Source: Caballeronia fortuita (lineage in GTDB: Bacteria; Pseudomonadota; Gammaproteobacteria; Burkholderiales; Burkholderiaceae). Taken from it: a stretch of 64,000 nucleotides of DNA. Made by a program: the position numbers and the translations under genes. Location of the stretch: assembly GCF_001544835.2 (NCBI RefSeq), contig NZ_FCNX02000003.1, positions 372,001 through 436,000 on the forward strand, written 5' to 3'. The notes under the pieces are model-generated. The model saw nothing but the letters and a program-made list of their open reading frames with translations, made no database searches and had not been told where the DNA came from. Below are positions 1 through 8,238 of the stretch, piece after piece (the first letter of the stretch is position 1; every line of letters begins with the position of its first letter).

Positions 1-1
1 G

Positions 2-430
2 GCGTTTCCGCTCGGCAAGTGCGCGCCCACCGGCCTGGCGCTCGGACCTAACAGCGACATTCTCGTGGGCTGCGATCCTTCGGCGGGCGATCCGCTCATC
101 ACGCTGATTCTCGACCGAAATACCGGCGCGCAACTGCCGGCGCTGCCGTTCGGCGGCGTCGATCAGGTGACGTACGACTCCGCGTCGAACCGATATTTCC
201 TTCCGGCGCGGCACTATGTATCGAGCGGCACGGCGGCGGCGTCGGGATTTAGCCCGCAGATGGGTGTGATCGACGGTACGACGCGACAGTTGCTATACAA
301 GGTGGCGATTGGAGCGGGCGCGCACTCTGTCGCTGTAGATAGTACGCTCGGCCAGGTTTATGTGCCCTTCCAGCCCAGCACTTCGAGCCAATTTCCGAAT
401 GGCGGCATCTCGGTCTTCACGACGAAGTAA
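2..430 (+). CDS. C-terminal part of a beta-propeller (YncE/SMP-30-like) protein
   Basis: The window opens inside this gene, so the N-terminus is missing; 142 residues are visible before the TAA stop. The fragment shows short hydrophobic strands separated by Asp/Gly turns (SNRYFLPARHYV, then GVIDGTTRQLLYKVAIG, then HSVAVDSTLGQVYVPF), a pattern typical of propeller blades. The phrase about a value read back from a stored identifier, HSVAVDSTLGQVYVP, is common in YncE/NHL-like and SMP-30-like proteins, which are often periplasmic or lactonase-like. Catalytic residues cannot be judged from this piece and the signal peptide lies outside the window. The family call is by pattern only. Confidence 0.6.
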   Translation, partial: AFPLGKCAPTGLALGPNSDILVGCDPSAGDPLITLILDRNTGAQLPALPFGGVDQVTYDSASNRYFLPARHYVSSGTAAASGFSPQMGVIDGTTRQLLYKVAIGAGAHSVAVDSTLGQVYVPFQPSTSSQFPNGGISVFTTK

Positions 431-651
431 GCGACGCAAGTAAATGCTGTAATGGCAAACCCGCCGGGGCTCGAATCGAACTCCGGCGCGTCTCTTTCGA
501 CCAGACGATAACCTCTCTTGCACTTTCGGCAGCGTTCGTGGCCGCGGCGCCTAAAGCACCGGAGCTCGGATGACGAGAACAAGCGATGAGCGCCACTGCA
601 TACGAACAAATCTCGCTGCTTTGTTGATTCGAGCCAGGACCCCCTCCGAGT

Positions 652-1056
652 TTTTCAGACGACGCGCAGCATCGTGTCCGGCATGTCCTTACGCCCGCGG
701 AAGGGGAACCGCGCGGGACGTCTATCGTGTTCCACGGCAACGAGGAATCAGCGAAGCTGCCGCCCGCTGATGTGTTCGCGCGCGCGGGCTATCGGTCGGT
801 CATCGTCGAATATCCGGGGCACGTCGAACGTCCGGGCGTGCGCACGATGAAAGCCGCCGTCGCCGCATTACGCGAGGCATTTTCCGCGACGTGCGGGCAA
901 TGACCGGGACGGATTTATGTGGCGGGAGAATCATTGGGCGCGGGCATCGCTTCGCAGGTGATCGGCGCGAAGGAGTCTCAAATCGCGGGCGCCGTGCTGA
1001 TCACACCACGTGATTCGCTCGCTGCCGTCGCAGCGGAAAAATTCCCGTTCTTTCCA
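652..1056 (+). pseudogene. decayed alpha/beta hydrolase (BEM46/S33-like), internal stop and lost 3' end
   Basis: One frame reads through two hallmark pieces of an alpha/beta hydrolase: the oxyanion-hole strand IVFHGNEES (about 724-750) and the nucleophile elbow VAGESLGAG (919-945), separated by the expected strand RSVIVEYPGH. An in-frame TGA at 901-903 interrupts the frame just before the nucleophile elbow. The frame then runs to about 1056 (LAAVAAEKFPFFP) and stops matching the fold, so the acid and His parts of the triad are missing. No start codon with a ribosome binding site is obvious upstream of 652. The 3' truncation lies next to the end of the neighbouring minus-strand lipoprotein gene, suggesting a rearrangement joint there. 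Confidence 0.7.
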
Positions 1057-1066
1057 GGGCCGCGAG

Positions 1067-2209
1067 TCAGCCGATCCTCGGGTTCACGACCGAGACCGTC
1101 GGGCCTGCCGTTATCCAGTCACCCAGGAACCAGTCCTGCTTCCATACCGGATTCGTGCTTGTGATCGCGCCCGTCACGACGTAGCCACTCGGATACAGTC
1201 CGCCGACGCTGAATGGGCAATCGTCCGGGTCGCTATCGATATGGTTGGTGATCTGAATGTCGACCGTCCTGGCGACCGGTCCCGCGAGCGATCCCAGGAA
1301 GATCTGAATGCCTGCACCGGCGCAACCCATCGTCCTCGGGTTGACGATCCTGATCGCGCGGAGCACCGCCGTGTTGTCATTCGGCTCGATGTCAAGGCCC
1401 GCCTGCGGCGCCGTGCCGGCTATGTTCCGCCACACCGGGTTGTCGAAGGTGATGGTGTCGCCCGAAATGATCGTCGCACCCTGGCGACGACAGCCATCCG
1501 CGAGATGATTGCTGATCGTGATGGCCTTGCTCGTCACACCGGTATTGTTATAGCTATTGGCGATGTAAATGCCGTCGCCCCAGCAATCGATAGTCGTCGG
1601 CGACGAAATCGTGACGTTCGAACTGCCGGCGATCGAGATGCCCATGCCCCACTCGCCCGACGTGGCCGCATTGAGCGACTTGCTGCCGTCGAGGTATGGC
1701 GACTCGACGATCACGTTGCTCACATCCCAGACGCGCATCATCTGATATGAGTCGACATTGTGAGCCAGCAGTTTGATCGAAGCGCCCTGTGCAAAGCGGA
1801 TGTGCGTGTTCGAACGCAACGTCAGGCCGGTGCTGTCGATCCGGCTTTGCCCAGTGATAAGGAGAATCTGCCCGACCGATCCGTCTATCGCGGCCTGCAG
1901 CGCGACGCGATCGTTTGTCGTTCCGTCGCCCTTCACGCCGAAGGACACGTCCGTCAGGCAACCGTTTGGAACGGTGTCGCTCGCGCTGCGCGTGCTGGTA
2001 GCCGTACCCGGACTGGCATCGCTCGTGCTCTGAGAACCGGTGGCCGTGCTCGGAACGGTGCCGTTCGCGTCCTGCGAGCCTGTGCTCGCGCCCGGACTCG
2101 TCTTGTTCGACGCGCCCGCTGCAGTGGGTGAATTCCCGCCGCCGCCGCAAGCCGCCAGCACGAGAGAGCCGGTGCCGAGGACGAGCGTCGAAACGAATCT
2201 TCGACGCAT
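1067..2209 (-). CDS. lipoprotein with right-handed parallel beta-helix (pectate-lyase superfamily-like)
   Basis: About 380 residues. The start is set at the Met of MRRRFVSTLVLG, which gives a compact lipoprotein signal peptide ending in the lipobox LAAC followed by GGGG; an upstream in-frame start would put 13 extra residues before it. After a Ser/Thr/Gly-rich linker (about residues 25-80) comes the motif FGVKGDGTTNDRVALQAAI, the classic first turn of pectate-lyase-superfamily and GH28-like beta-helices, followed by repeated Asn/Ser-rich coils (SNVIVESP, SNVTISSPTTIDCWGDGI, DTITFDNPVW). Likely an outer-membrane-anchored or secreted polysaccharide-acting protein. Substrate and catalytic residues cannot be assigned. 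It stands alone, facing away from the IS3 debris upstream. Confidence 0.75.
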   Translation of the reverse strand: MRRRFVSTLVLGTGSLVLAACGGGGNSPTAAGASNKTSPGASTGSQDANGTVPSTATGSQSTSDASPGTATSTRSASDTVPNGCLTDVSFGVKGDGTTNDRVALQAAIDGSVGQILLITGQSRIDSTGLTLRSNTHIRFAQGASIKLLAHNVDSYQMMRVWDVSNVIVESPYLDGSKSLNAATSGEWGMGISIAGSSNVTISSPTTIDCWGDGIYIANSYNNTGVTSKAITISNHLADGCRRQGATIISGDTITFDNPVWRNIAGTAPQAGLDIEPNDNTAVLRAIRIVNPRTMGCAGAGIQIFLGSLAGPVARTVDIQITNHIDSDPDDCPFSVGGLYPSGYVVTGAITSTNPVWKQDWFLGDWITAGPTVSVVNPRIG

Positions 2210-2439
2210 CGTGTTGCAGATATTGAGGCGTGTCGAGGCCACGAGCAATTCTCTCGATTGACAGGTGCGCGACTCAGCGAAGTCGAGTCGATTTGCGCCT
2301 TAAAGGGGATGAAGCGACAGGCGACGAACAAACGTCTCGGCGCTTGTTTTGTTTACGGCGAGAAAATCAAAATCCTTAGCTGCGAGGCGCACCAAGATTG
2401 TTGATGTGCATTCAAAGAAACAGTGACTCGGTCGAGAGG

Positions 2440-2985
2440 GCCCAGCATTTATGAGGCGCCAGAAGCGGCCGTCGCCGAATCATGAACGTGAACTGCTGGA
2501 GCGATAGGTCGAATCTCTTCGACGCGACATACGGAAGTTGGAGTTCGAGCGCGACGTCTCCAGGAACGCGAACGAACAAAAAAAAAGGATGGGCATCGGC
2601 CTGCAACTTCTGAGCAACCAGGAGATGTTGGTTGATGCCCTGAAACAATCCTCTTCTTTGCCGGAGTTGTTAGCCTTGAGGCTTGCTCGCAGATCCTGCT
2701 TCTATCACCGCGCACGTCGGCTCGTCGCTGATAGAGATGCGGATGCGCGTCGCGTCATCGCAGACATCTTCGAGTGCGCTCACCGCTGTTACGGCTATCG
2801 TCGGCTGCGCGCAGCCTTGATAAGACATCAACTGTTCATCTTGAAGAGAGTGGTGCGACGCTTGATGCGACAGAAAGGTTAGATCGCAGCCACGACCAGA
2901 CAACATCGCTACGGCTCCTACCGGGCGAAGTAAGCCCTGCGCCGGAGAATCTTATCAATCGAGTTTTGCGTGCAGCCGCCCCGAA
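2440..2985 (+). mobile_element. IS3-family transposase relic (OrfA/OrfB pieces)
   Basis: Broken remains of an IS3-group transposase in several frames. At about 2530-2650 lies the helical OrfA/OrfB junction (KLEFERDVSRNANEQKKRMG, then LLSNQEMLVDALKQSSSLPE). This is followed by the OrfB N-terminus with a CFYHRARR block, a VIADIFECAHRCYGYRRLRA block and a RRLMRQKG block, ending at a stop at 2880-2882. The motif that normally follows (GEVSPAPENLINR, then PNQ) is present about 40 bases further on but in other frames, and the DDE catalytic core is absent. No terminal inverted repeats or target duplication could be recognised. This is an old, non-functional copy. Confidence 0.75.
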
Positions 2986-3312
2986 TCAGTCGGTGAAGAG
3001 TTGGCTATTGCGCACGGTAGTGGCGGCTACGCGCTCCGACTTGCGCAACTCGCCAAGACGGCGTTCCCCGCAGCGATAAGAACGGTCGAGGTGACCACCG
3101 CGCGCTATTGCGTCTTCGCCGCGAAACGCAGCGATACCCCAGCGCGCGATGCCGATTTCGGCGGCGGCGGTTCGCGGCCTCACGTTTCGGATCGGGTGCC
3201 TGATTCATGCCGCCGCGCCGGCCATGGCATAGCGCATCCCGACGAGTTCCGACGGGGCGAGATTCGGATTCACAACCCGAGATAGAGCACTGACGCCGCC
3301 GCTGATTCCTGC
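2986..3312. other. no supported gene
   Basis: About 330 bases between the IS3 relic and the 3' end of the GH39-like gene. Only short overlapping frames without ribosome binding sites or recognisable motifs are seen. Confidence 0.5.
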
Positions 3313-4410
3313 TTACTTCGGGTGGCTTGCGATGAAATTCTTCATGGCCATGTACGACGCCTTCTTAGTCTTGCCATCGCTTTGCAGCATGCCGTAGTTG
3401 CCTTCCTGCGAGTCGTACAACTCGAAACCTTGAATCGACTGAATGTTGTACTTTGAGGACTGGGTGTAGTACTGCTGCATCATCAGGTTTCCGGTCAGGT
3501 AAGAAGCGATGGTGTCATTCGTTCCATACTCCGGACGCACGCCGTACTCGTTGATCCAGACGGGCTTGCCGAAAGAACTGATGATGCCGAGAATATCGTG
3601 ACAGCCGGTGCCGCCGCACGCATTCGTAATGTCGCCCTGGTCGGAATACCAATGCCAGGCAGTGATGTCCCAACTGACGGTCGGATGACCGTGTGTTCCG
3701 TCGGGCTGTGAGCCGTCGAGGAGCATTTGGAAGAACGCAATGTGCTTCCATGTCCCATCGACAATGATCTTCGCCGAACTGTCAACCGACTTCACTCCCG
3801 CGATCATTCCACGGATCACGCCCCTGGCGATCGTGAACGGCTGGTTGCTGTATTGCCACCAGATGTTGCCGTCGTAGTTACCGGCCAGCGCAGAAGAATC
3901 CAGCTCGTTGGCGACTTCATAGTACGTGTACTTGTACGTCTGAGCCGTTTGCTGACCCATTGCGAAGCCCGCACTGTAGGCGGATTCCTCGGTGTCGAAG
4001 CCCAATCCGAGCAGCATCACCGGATAAACCTGAACGCCGCCTGCCGCGAATTGCTTGGCAACGGTCGCCAATACCTTGGCGGATGCTAAGTTGTACACGT
4101 CGTTACGGAAGATCTTTACGCCAAGGTCCTGGAGCTGCGAGAGCTGTGTTCCGTAGGGCGTGTTGTCGTACGCGCCGCCGTTGGTTATGTGCCCGTTCAT
4201 GCCGTAGAAGACAGAAGCCGGGACCGTCGCCTTTGTGGTGGCCTCTGGCAGTTCGGTTGCCTTGACCGTGGGAGCATCGACGGCGCCTTCACTGCCGCCG
4301 CCGCATGCCGCGAGCATCAGACTCGTAGCGACGGCAACCATGGCCGCCGAGATTTCGACTGAACGAAAACGGTTGCGCAAGGAATGACTAGATTGGTTCG
4401 AGTTGTTCAT
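3313..4410 (-). CDS. GH39-like / clan GH-A glycoside hydrolase lipoprotein
   Basis: About 365 residues. The start at MNNSNQSSHS gives a normal lipoprotein signal peptide with lipobox LAAC (Cys about 36); an upstream GTG would add 21 residues ahead of it and is less likely. The mature part is a TIM-barrel glycosidase of clan GH-A: YYEVANEL places the acid/base Glu after Asn at about residue 169, and VWINEYG places the nucleophile Glu at about 288, a spacing of about 120 residues as expected for the clan. Strand motifs LGVKIFRNDVY and WDITAWHWYSD also fit. GH39-like proteins of this size act on exopolysaccharide or xylan-type glycans; the substrate is unknown here. It shares the LAACGGG anchor style with the beta-helix lipoprotein 1.1 kb away. 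Confidence 0.8.
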   Translation of the reverse strand: MNNSNQSSHSLRNRFRSVEISAAMVAVATSLMLAACGGGSEGAVDAPTVKATELPEATTKATVPASVFYGMNGHITNGGAYDNTPYGTQLSQLQDLGVKIFRNDVYNLASAKVLATVAKQFAAGGVQVYPVMLLGLGFDTEESAYSAGFAMGQQTAQTYKYTYYEVANELDSSALAGNYDGNIWWQYSNQPFTIARGVIRGMIAGVKSVDSSAKIIVDGTWKHIAFFQMLLDGSQPDGTHGHPTVSWDITAWHWYSDQGDITNACGGTGCHDILGIISSFGKPVWINEYGVRPEYGTNDTIASYLTGNLMMQQYYTQSSKYNIQSIQGFELYDSQEGNYGMLQSDGKTKKASYMAMKNFIASHPK

Positions 4411-4725
4411 GATAGTAAGTAATACGAAGTGATGCCGACCGAGGACATGGGAGCGCAAAGTGATGGCCTTCACCTCAACAATTCCCTGAACGAGGCAAGG
4501 GTCGTATCTCAGCGATAAGCACTACGGATTAAAGCCACGGATCAGAGGCTGGCGCGCGGGCGCTTCAAGGCTGTGCAGCCGACGTAACGGACAGCGCATA
4601 TTGCGCAAGCGCTATCCACGAGGCGGCGCTCACGCAGATGGGTTAGTCATATTTACCGAATGGCTGAAGCCTTATACCTAGTTTTACGACTCATGACTCG
4701 ATTTCTTTAGATGAACAGTGAACGC

Positions 4726-4771
4726 AATGCCGAATCTACGAGGCCCGGCTTCCTCTGTTCGGCATTTTTTT
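4726..4771 (+). terminator. orphan rho-independent terminator
   Basis: A perfect 9-bp inverted repeat AATGCCGAA / TTCGGCATT (4726-4734 and 4758-4766), with a nested 4-bp GAGG/CCTC stem in the loop, is followed by a run of seven T residues. It is oriented to stop plus-strand transcription, but no intact plus-strand gene lies directly upstream, so it is probably a leftover of a lost gene or an insulating element between the glycosidase gene and the recombinase relic. Confidence 0.7.
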
Positions 4772-4852
4772 CTGAATCGACGGCGTTAAAGGCGACGCCT
4801 TCGCTAACGAGGAGGTCGTCATGGAGCCGCTTGATTCCGCTGGCGACGCAGA

Positions 4853-5290
4853 GTGCCTCGGAACAAGGGACGGCTGACCGGTCAAGAGCCGCCGTTGAAG
4901 CGCCGTCAAATTTGGGGAATCGGACGGGGCTCCACATTTCGTCCGACGCTTGGGAATTGGCGCTGTTTAGCCTTTCGATCCACAGCAAGCTTCACGCGAC
5001 CACAGGTGCAGAACGTCTACCTGGAAGGCCTCGTTGTAACTCGGGCGATGCTCATTTAGAGAACGCATAGACCGGTGCAGTTTTAAATCACAGAGCAGAC
5101 TCGTCAAAGTGACTCTGCCTGGATTTTGACGTGGGATTGAAGCCTGCCGATTATTTGTTCCGAGTCGGCTGCACGCTTTGGCACACGTCTCGACGCGCCA
5201 CTAGGCGCGCATCGATAGATCAACGTCGCTTTCGTGCGCCGCATGATGTGCGTGCCATACGCACTGTCATCGAGTCCGATCGCGCGCGGC
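4853..5290 (+). pseudogene. tyrosine recombinase (phage-type integrase) relic with inverted C-terminal segment
   Basis: Several frames together spell a small integrase of the type common in Proteobacteria. Plus strand: RNKGRLTGQEPPLKRRQIWGI (4856-4916), then after a frameshift LHISSDAWELALFSLSIHSKL, then after another VQNVYLEGLVVTRAML, then a remnant RPVQF-ITEQTR near 5072-5105 and GLKPADYLF at 5134-5160. The next block of the protein, GLDDSAYGTHIMRRTKATLIYR, which carries the active-site HxxR-type segment, is encoded on the minus strand at about 5205-5275. The gene is therefore broken by at least two frameshifts and an internal inversion. The catalytic Tyr region is not recognisable. Confidence 0.75.
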
Positions 5291-5382
5291 ACGCGACAGC
5301 GTTCTTTACGGAACTTGAGCGCGTCGAGCATTGCGGGCTCGTGCCACTGTTGCAAGAAGTGCGACTCGCCCCTAAGGATTAG

Positions 5383-5865
5383 TCGTCAGCACTGGCGCGA
5401 TCGCGCGTTGCGGCTGTTCAACTGCGCAGCGGGCACGGGGATGGCTGACTTAGGGCACAGGCAACGCCTGCGGCATGCGGTTCGCAATGCGATTCGCATC
5501 TCGGTATCCTCCTCGTTTAGTCATCTCGCGATGGCAGGGACCAATATTGTCAATGTGCCCGGTCAAAAGGGAAGGAGTCGGACGAGCGCGACGGGGTGTA
5601 GCGGGACCGGCATTTGAAACAGTCCTGGCACCCGCGCTCATCGCGGGCGTGGCTTCGAGTCGCCCCACGGCACCGATGGCCGGATCGTGTTCCATGACCT
5701 GCAATCCGAGCGTTCGACTGCGACGCGGTCGCATCGTATTGGACCTGCATTGCTTCACCGGCCAGCTTCGAGTATTAAGCGGTGTCCTGCTTCATCGCGG
5801 CACAGCGATTGACGAGGAGACGAGCGGAATAACCGGGCTGCTCTGGCGAGCGCGAAAGGACTCCC
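5383..5865. other. no supported gene; possible further debris
   Basis: About 480 bases between the recombinase relic and the TMEM175-type gene. Overlapping frames exist on both strands but none has a recognisable motif or a convincing start. An AAAGGA-like ribosome binding site for the next gene lies near 5855. Confidence 0.5.
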
Positions 5866-6570
5866 ATGATGCTACGTAATCGGCGTAACCAATCAACCGC
5901 CGCGGAAACGCACGGTGCGGAGCGCGGACTTGACCGCTTCGAGGGATTCAGTGACGCGGTGTTTGCGATCGCGCTGACCCTGCTTATCGTCGAGATCAAA
6001 GTCCCCGGATCTCCTGAGGGCGTGCATGGCTATCGGGATCTGGCAGGCGCGATGGCGGAGCAGTGGCGAGAATGGCTCGCGCTCGTTCTCTGCTATGTCG
6101 TTATCGGGGCCTACTGGCTGCAACACCATTATTCGGGTCGCGTCTATACGAAGAGTGATCACCTGTTCGGCGTGATGAACCTCTGTTTTCTGCTGGCGAT
6201 CGTCGTCATCCCTTATCCGATCCGCCTGTGGTGCTTCCATCTCGGCACGGGCTTCGAGCCCGCCGCGTCAGTGACCCTGGTTGCGGGTCTTGCCTTGACC
6301 GCCTGCACCTGGATGGGGAAGTGGTTGTATGCAATGCCAGGCCGCCGGCTGATGGACGAACGGCTCTCGTTGGATTTTCTCCAGCAGATGACACGCCGTT
6401 ACTGTGTTGCGACGCTGGTGCAGATCGCTGCAATTCCCATCACGATCGCGGCTTGGCGCGTCGGCGTGGCCATAGCACTGCTGTGCGTTGCCTTCTTTCT
6501 ACTGCCGTCGCCTACGCCACGCTACAAGCACGGAGCGGAGCCGAGCGAGGCTGAGAAAGCGAACAAGTAG
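5866..6570 (+). CDS. TMEM175-family (DUF1211) membrane protein, putative potassium channel
   Basis: 234 residues. The first transmembrane segment carries the family signature RFEGFSDAVFAIALTLLIVE (about residues 24-43), in which the FSD motif and following isoleucines/leucines line the ion pathway in characterised TMEM175 proteins. Further hydrophobic segments follow (WLALVLCYVVIGAYW, LCFLLAIVVIPYPIRL, ASVTLVAGLALTAC, ALLCVAFFLLPS), giving about six membrane spans, normal for a bacterial single-repeat homologue that assembles as a tetramer. Likely role: inner-membrane potassium leak. Start at the first of two adjacent ATG codons, behind AAAGGA. It stands alone with relics on both sides. Confidence 0.8.
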   Translation: MMLRNRRNQSTAAETHGAERGLDRFEGFSDAVFAIALTLLIVEIKVPGSPEGVHGYRDLAGAMAEQWREWLALVLCYVVIGAYWLQHHYSGRVYTKSDHLFGVMNLCFLLAIVVIPYPIRLWCFHLGTGFEPAASVTLVAGLALTACTWMGKWLYAMPGRRLMDERLSLDFLQQMTRRYCVATLVQIAAIPITIAAWRVGVAIALLCVAFFLLPSPTPRYKHGAEPSEAEKANK

Positions 6571-6948
6571 CTATGCGCGACGTTGAAAAGCGTCGCCTCG
6601 CGAGGATCAATAAACTGCGTAGCGACGTTACATGCCCTGTCGTGACCAGGTGCGCACTGGTCGATGCAGTCACCTCGAATTTACGTTCCGTACAAACAAA
6701 CTGGCTAACTCTCGAGCGCGCCGAATCTTGTCATAGCGAAATCGCTGATCGTCTGCATCGCTCTTAACGTTTTGATTCGGCGACAGGGCAAGCACTACGA
6801 AGTGCTCGCAAGATGTTCGGCTTTCTCCAACATCGAACCGTCGGAGTGTTGTTTGCGTCCACCGCATGATGCAGATTCGCGCGCGGATTGAACTCGGAGT
6901 CGCCCAGAATCTCGGCTCAAGCCGGTAAAGGGCGTCTTTCACATTCAT
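6571..6948. other. no supported gene
   Basis: About 380 bases after the TMEM175-type gene. Only short frames without motifs. It leads into the sigma-54 promoter of the small peptide gene. Confidence 0.5.
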
Positions 6949-6964
6949 TGGCACACCTCATGCA
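6949..6964 (+). promoter_or_regulatory. sigma-54 promoter for the small peptide gene
   Basis: TTGGCAC starts at 6949 and ATGCA ends at 6964; the invariant GG (6950-6951) and GC (6962-6963) are separated by exactly 10 bases, the fixed spacing of the -24/-12 elements recognised by RpoN. The start site is expected near 6974, leaving a leader of about 47 bases before the ATG at 7021. A closely similar element lies in front of the second peptide gene near 48.7 kb. An enhancer-binding site was not identified. Confidence 0.7.
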
Positions 6965-7020
6965 AGAGTCCGGGTGGCGACGTTCACGCCATTCACTTCA
7001 ATCTTGCCAGGAGACCGGCC

Positions 7021-7260
7021 ATGACTATGCTGCGCATCCACGATTTACCTCGCTCCGATACCCTGCCGCGCGGAGCAATGCGCTCCATCCGCGGTGGCAT
7101 CGCCACGATCACCCTTCCGCCGAACGGCAACCCGGGTCCTTTGCCACCATCCATGCCTGGGTCGTGGCCCGGCGTCGCCGCGATTCTGAAGGACCTGCAC
7201 ATTCCGGTGACATGGCCCGGGCAACCGGTTCCTCAGACGCAGGACCCACGTCTGCTTTGA
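7021..7260 (+). CDS. small peptide with double-glycine-type leader (peptide 1)
   Basis: 79 residues behind a good ribosome binding site (AGGAGA, about 8 bases before the ATG). The N-terminus MTMLRIHDLPRSDTLPRGAM is followed by RSIRGG; it matches the leader of the second small gene at 48.5 kb (MTTLVIKDLPKSEEMDSKAM, then AKVAGG) in the IxDLPxS block, the AM and the closing GG at residues 29-30. After GG the segment is Pro/Gly-rich (LPPNGNPGPLPPSMPGSWPG) and ends in QTQDPRLL. The layout is that of a precursor cleaved after GG by a C39-type peptidase exporter, as for class II bacteriocins and some modified peptides. No exporter, immunity or modification gene is adjacent. Function is unknown; the precursor reading is inference. 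Confidence 0.7.
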   Translation: MTMLRIHDLPRSDTLPRGAMRSIRGGIATITLPPNGNPGPLPPSMPGSWPGVAAILKDLHIPVTWPGQPVPQTQDPRLL

Positions 7261-7300
7261 CCACGGTCAGAGCCGAGCGTCTGACGTCCACGCGAATCTC

Positions 7301-7786
7301 GTGAGCGTCGGCATTCCGCTTGTGGTCGCGAGCATCGTGCTTCTCGTGTATCAGGCGACGGGCGTTCGCAGCGCGCTCTCAACGATGCGTTGCTGCAACC
7401 CGTCGCCCACAGCGACCGCACGCCGTTACGACGCGCTGTCCCGCAACAGTACCGCCGTGCAGATAAACGGCGACACAAGGACTGCGGCGAACAGCCGGTG
7501 CTCAATGGCTTCGATCTCGACATCCGCTCGGGCGACGTCGTCGCGTTGCTCGGACCGGGCGGCTCGGGCAAGAGCACGCTGCTTCGCTGCATCAATCATC
7601 TCGAAGAGTGGCAACAAGGCGAGATACGCGTAGGCCGACGGCGTATGGGCTTAAGCGATAACAGGCGGCGCATGAATCCGCGCGAGCGTGACGCAGGCAG
7701 TCGACGCCAACTGGGTCGTACATGGTTCGATCCGCAAGGACGTGTTCACGAATTACGAGAAGCGTTCATCTTCTTTAGGTTGAGTT
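7301..7786 (+). pseudogene. ABC transporter ATPase relic (amino-acid type), truncated
   Basis: The N-terminal part of a polar amino-acid-type ABC ATPase is visible: [20 protein letters not shown] followed by the Walker [21 protein letters not shown] (about 7495-7610) and GEIRVG. The expected start (VQING) lies in another frame just upstream, so there is a frameshift near 7470. The ABC signature, Walker B and switch His are absent; the gene breaks off after about 7665. A short unrelated-looking frame ([20 protein letters not shown]) fills 7710-7780. A hydrophobic stretch before the ATPase ([17 protein letters not shown]) could be debris of a partner permease. Not functional. Confidence 0.65.
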
Positions 7787-7799
7787 CGAACGCATGAAG

Positions 7800-8238
7800 C
7801 GTTGATCGGCGGGATTCAAGACTTCGATACCTCCCGCTGTCAATCCGACAGCTTGACTGTCCAGTCAAACAAGCACTGAATGGCCTGCCGCTTGACGCGC
7901 AGCCACATGCGCGGCGTCTTGCACCACTGAGACGAGCGGCCTGTGCATCTATCCACAACCTTCAAGAAACGCTCGCGAAGGGACTGGCTGGTCACGTCCG
8001 TTCGCATCGGCGGGCGAGAAGAGGGCATCGGCTGCACTTCGGCGATGCGTATCGCGCACCAACGCGTTTCGTCGCCTTACGTGCAAGTTTGTCCGTACTT
8101 GTCACTTTGCAAGGAAACGGACATGCGGTCAGGCACGCCGCGCCAAGTATCGCCCGATAGCGGCCAAGCGCGCGAAGACGGAACGGAAGCCGCTAAAGGC
8201 TAGGCGTCCCTGATCGACGCACGCGAAGGATAACTCTC
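7800..8238. other. no supported gene; region upstream of the nitrile hydratase operon
   Basis: About 440 bases with no convincing coding frame. It must carry the promoter of the operon that begins at 8239, but no clear -35/-10, sigma-54 element or metal-responsive operator was recognised. Confidence 0.5.

Noticed and set aside
455..535. tRNA-like stretch on the minus strand containing GAGTTCGATTCGAGCCCC
   Set aside because: The would-be T-arm bases do not pair and no acceptor or anticodon stem can be drawn, so it is not called a tRNA.
5172..5190. TTTGGCAC followed by a possible -12 element
   Set aside because: The required GC is not at the fixed 10-base distance, so it is not a sigma-54 promoter.
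7700..7786. In-frame segment [18 protein letters not shown] after the ATPase relic
   Set aside because: Looks like a protein end but no family could be recognised; only included in the relic's extent.
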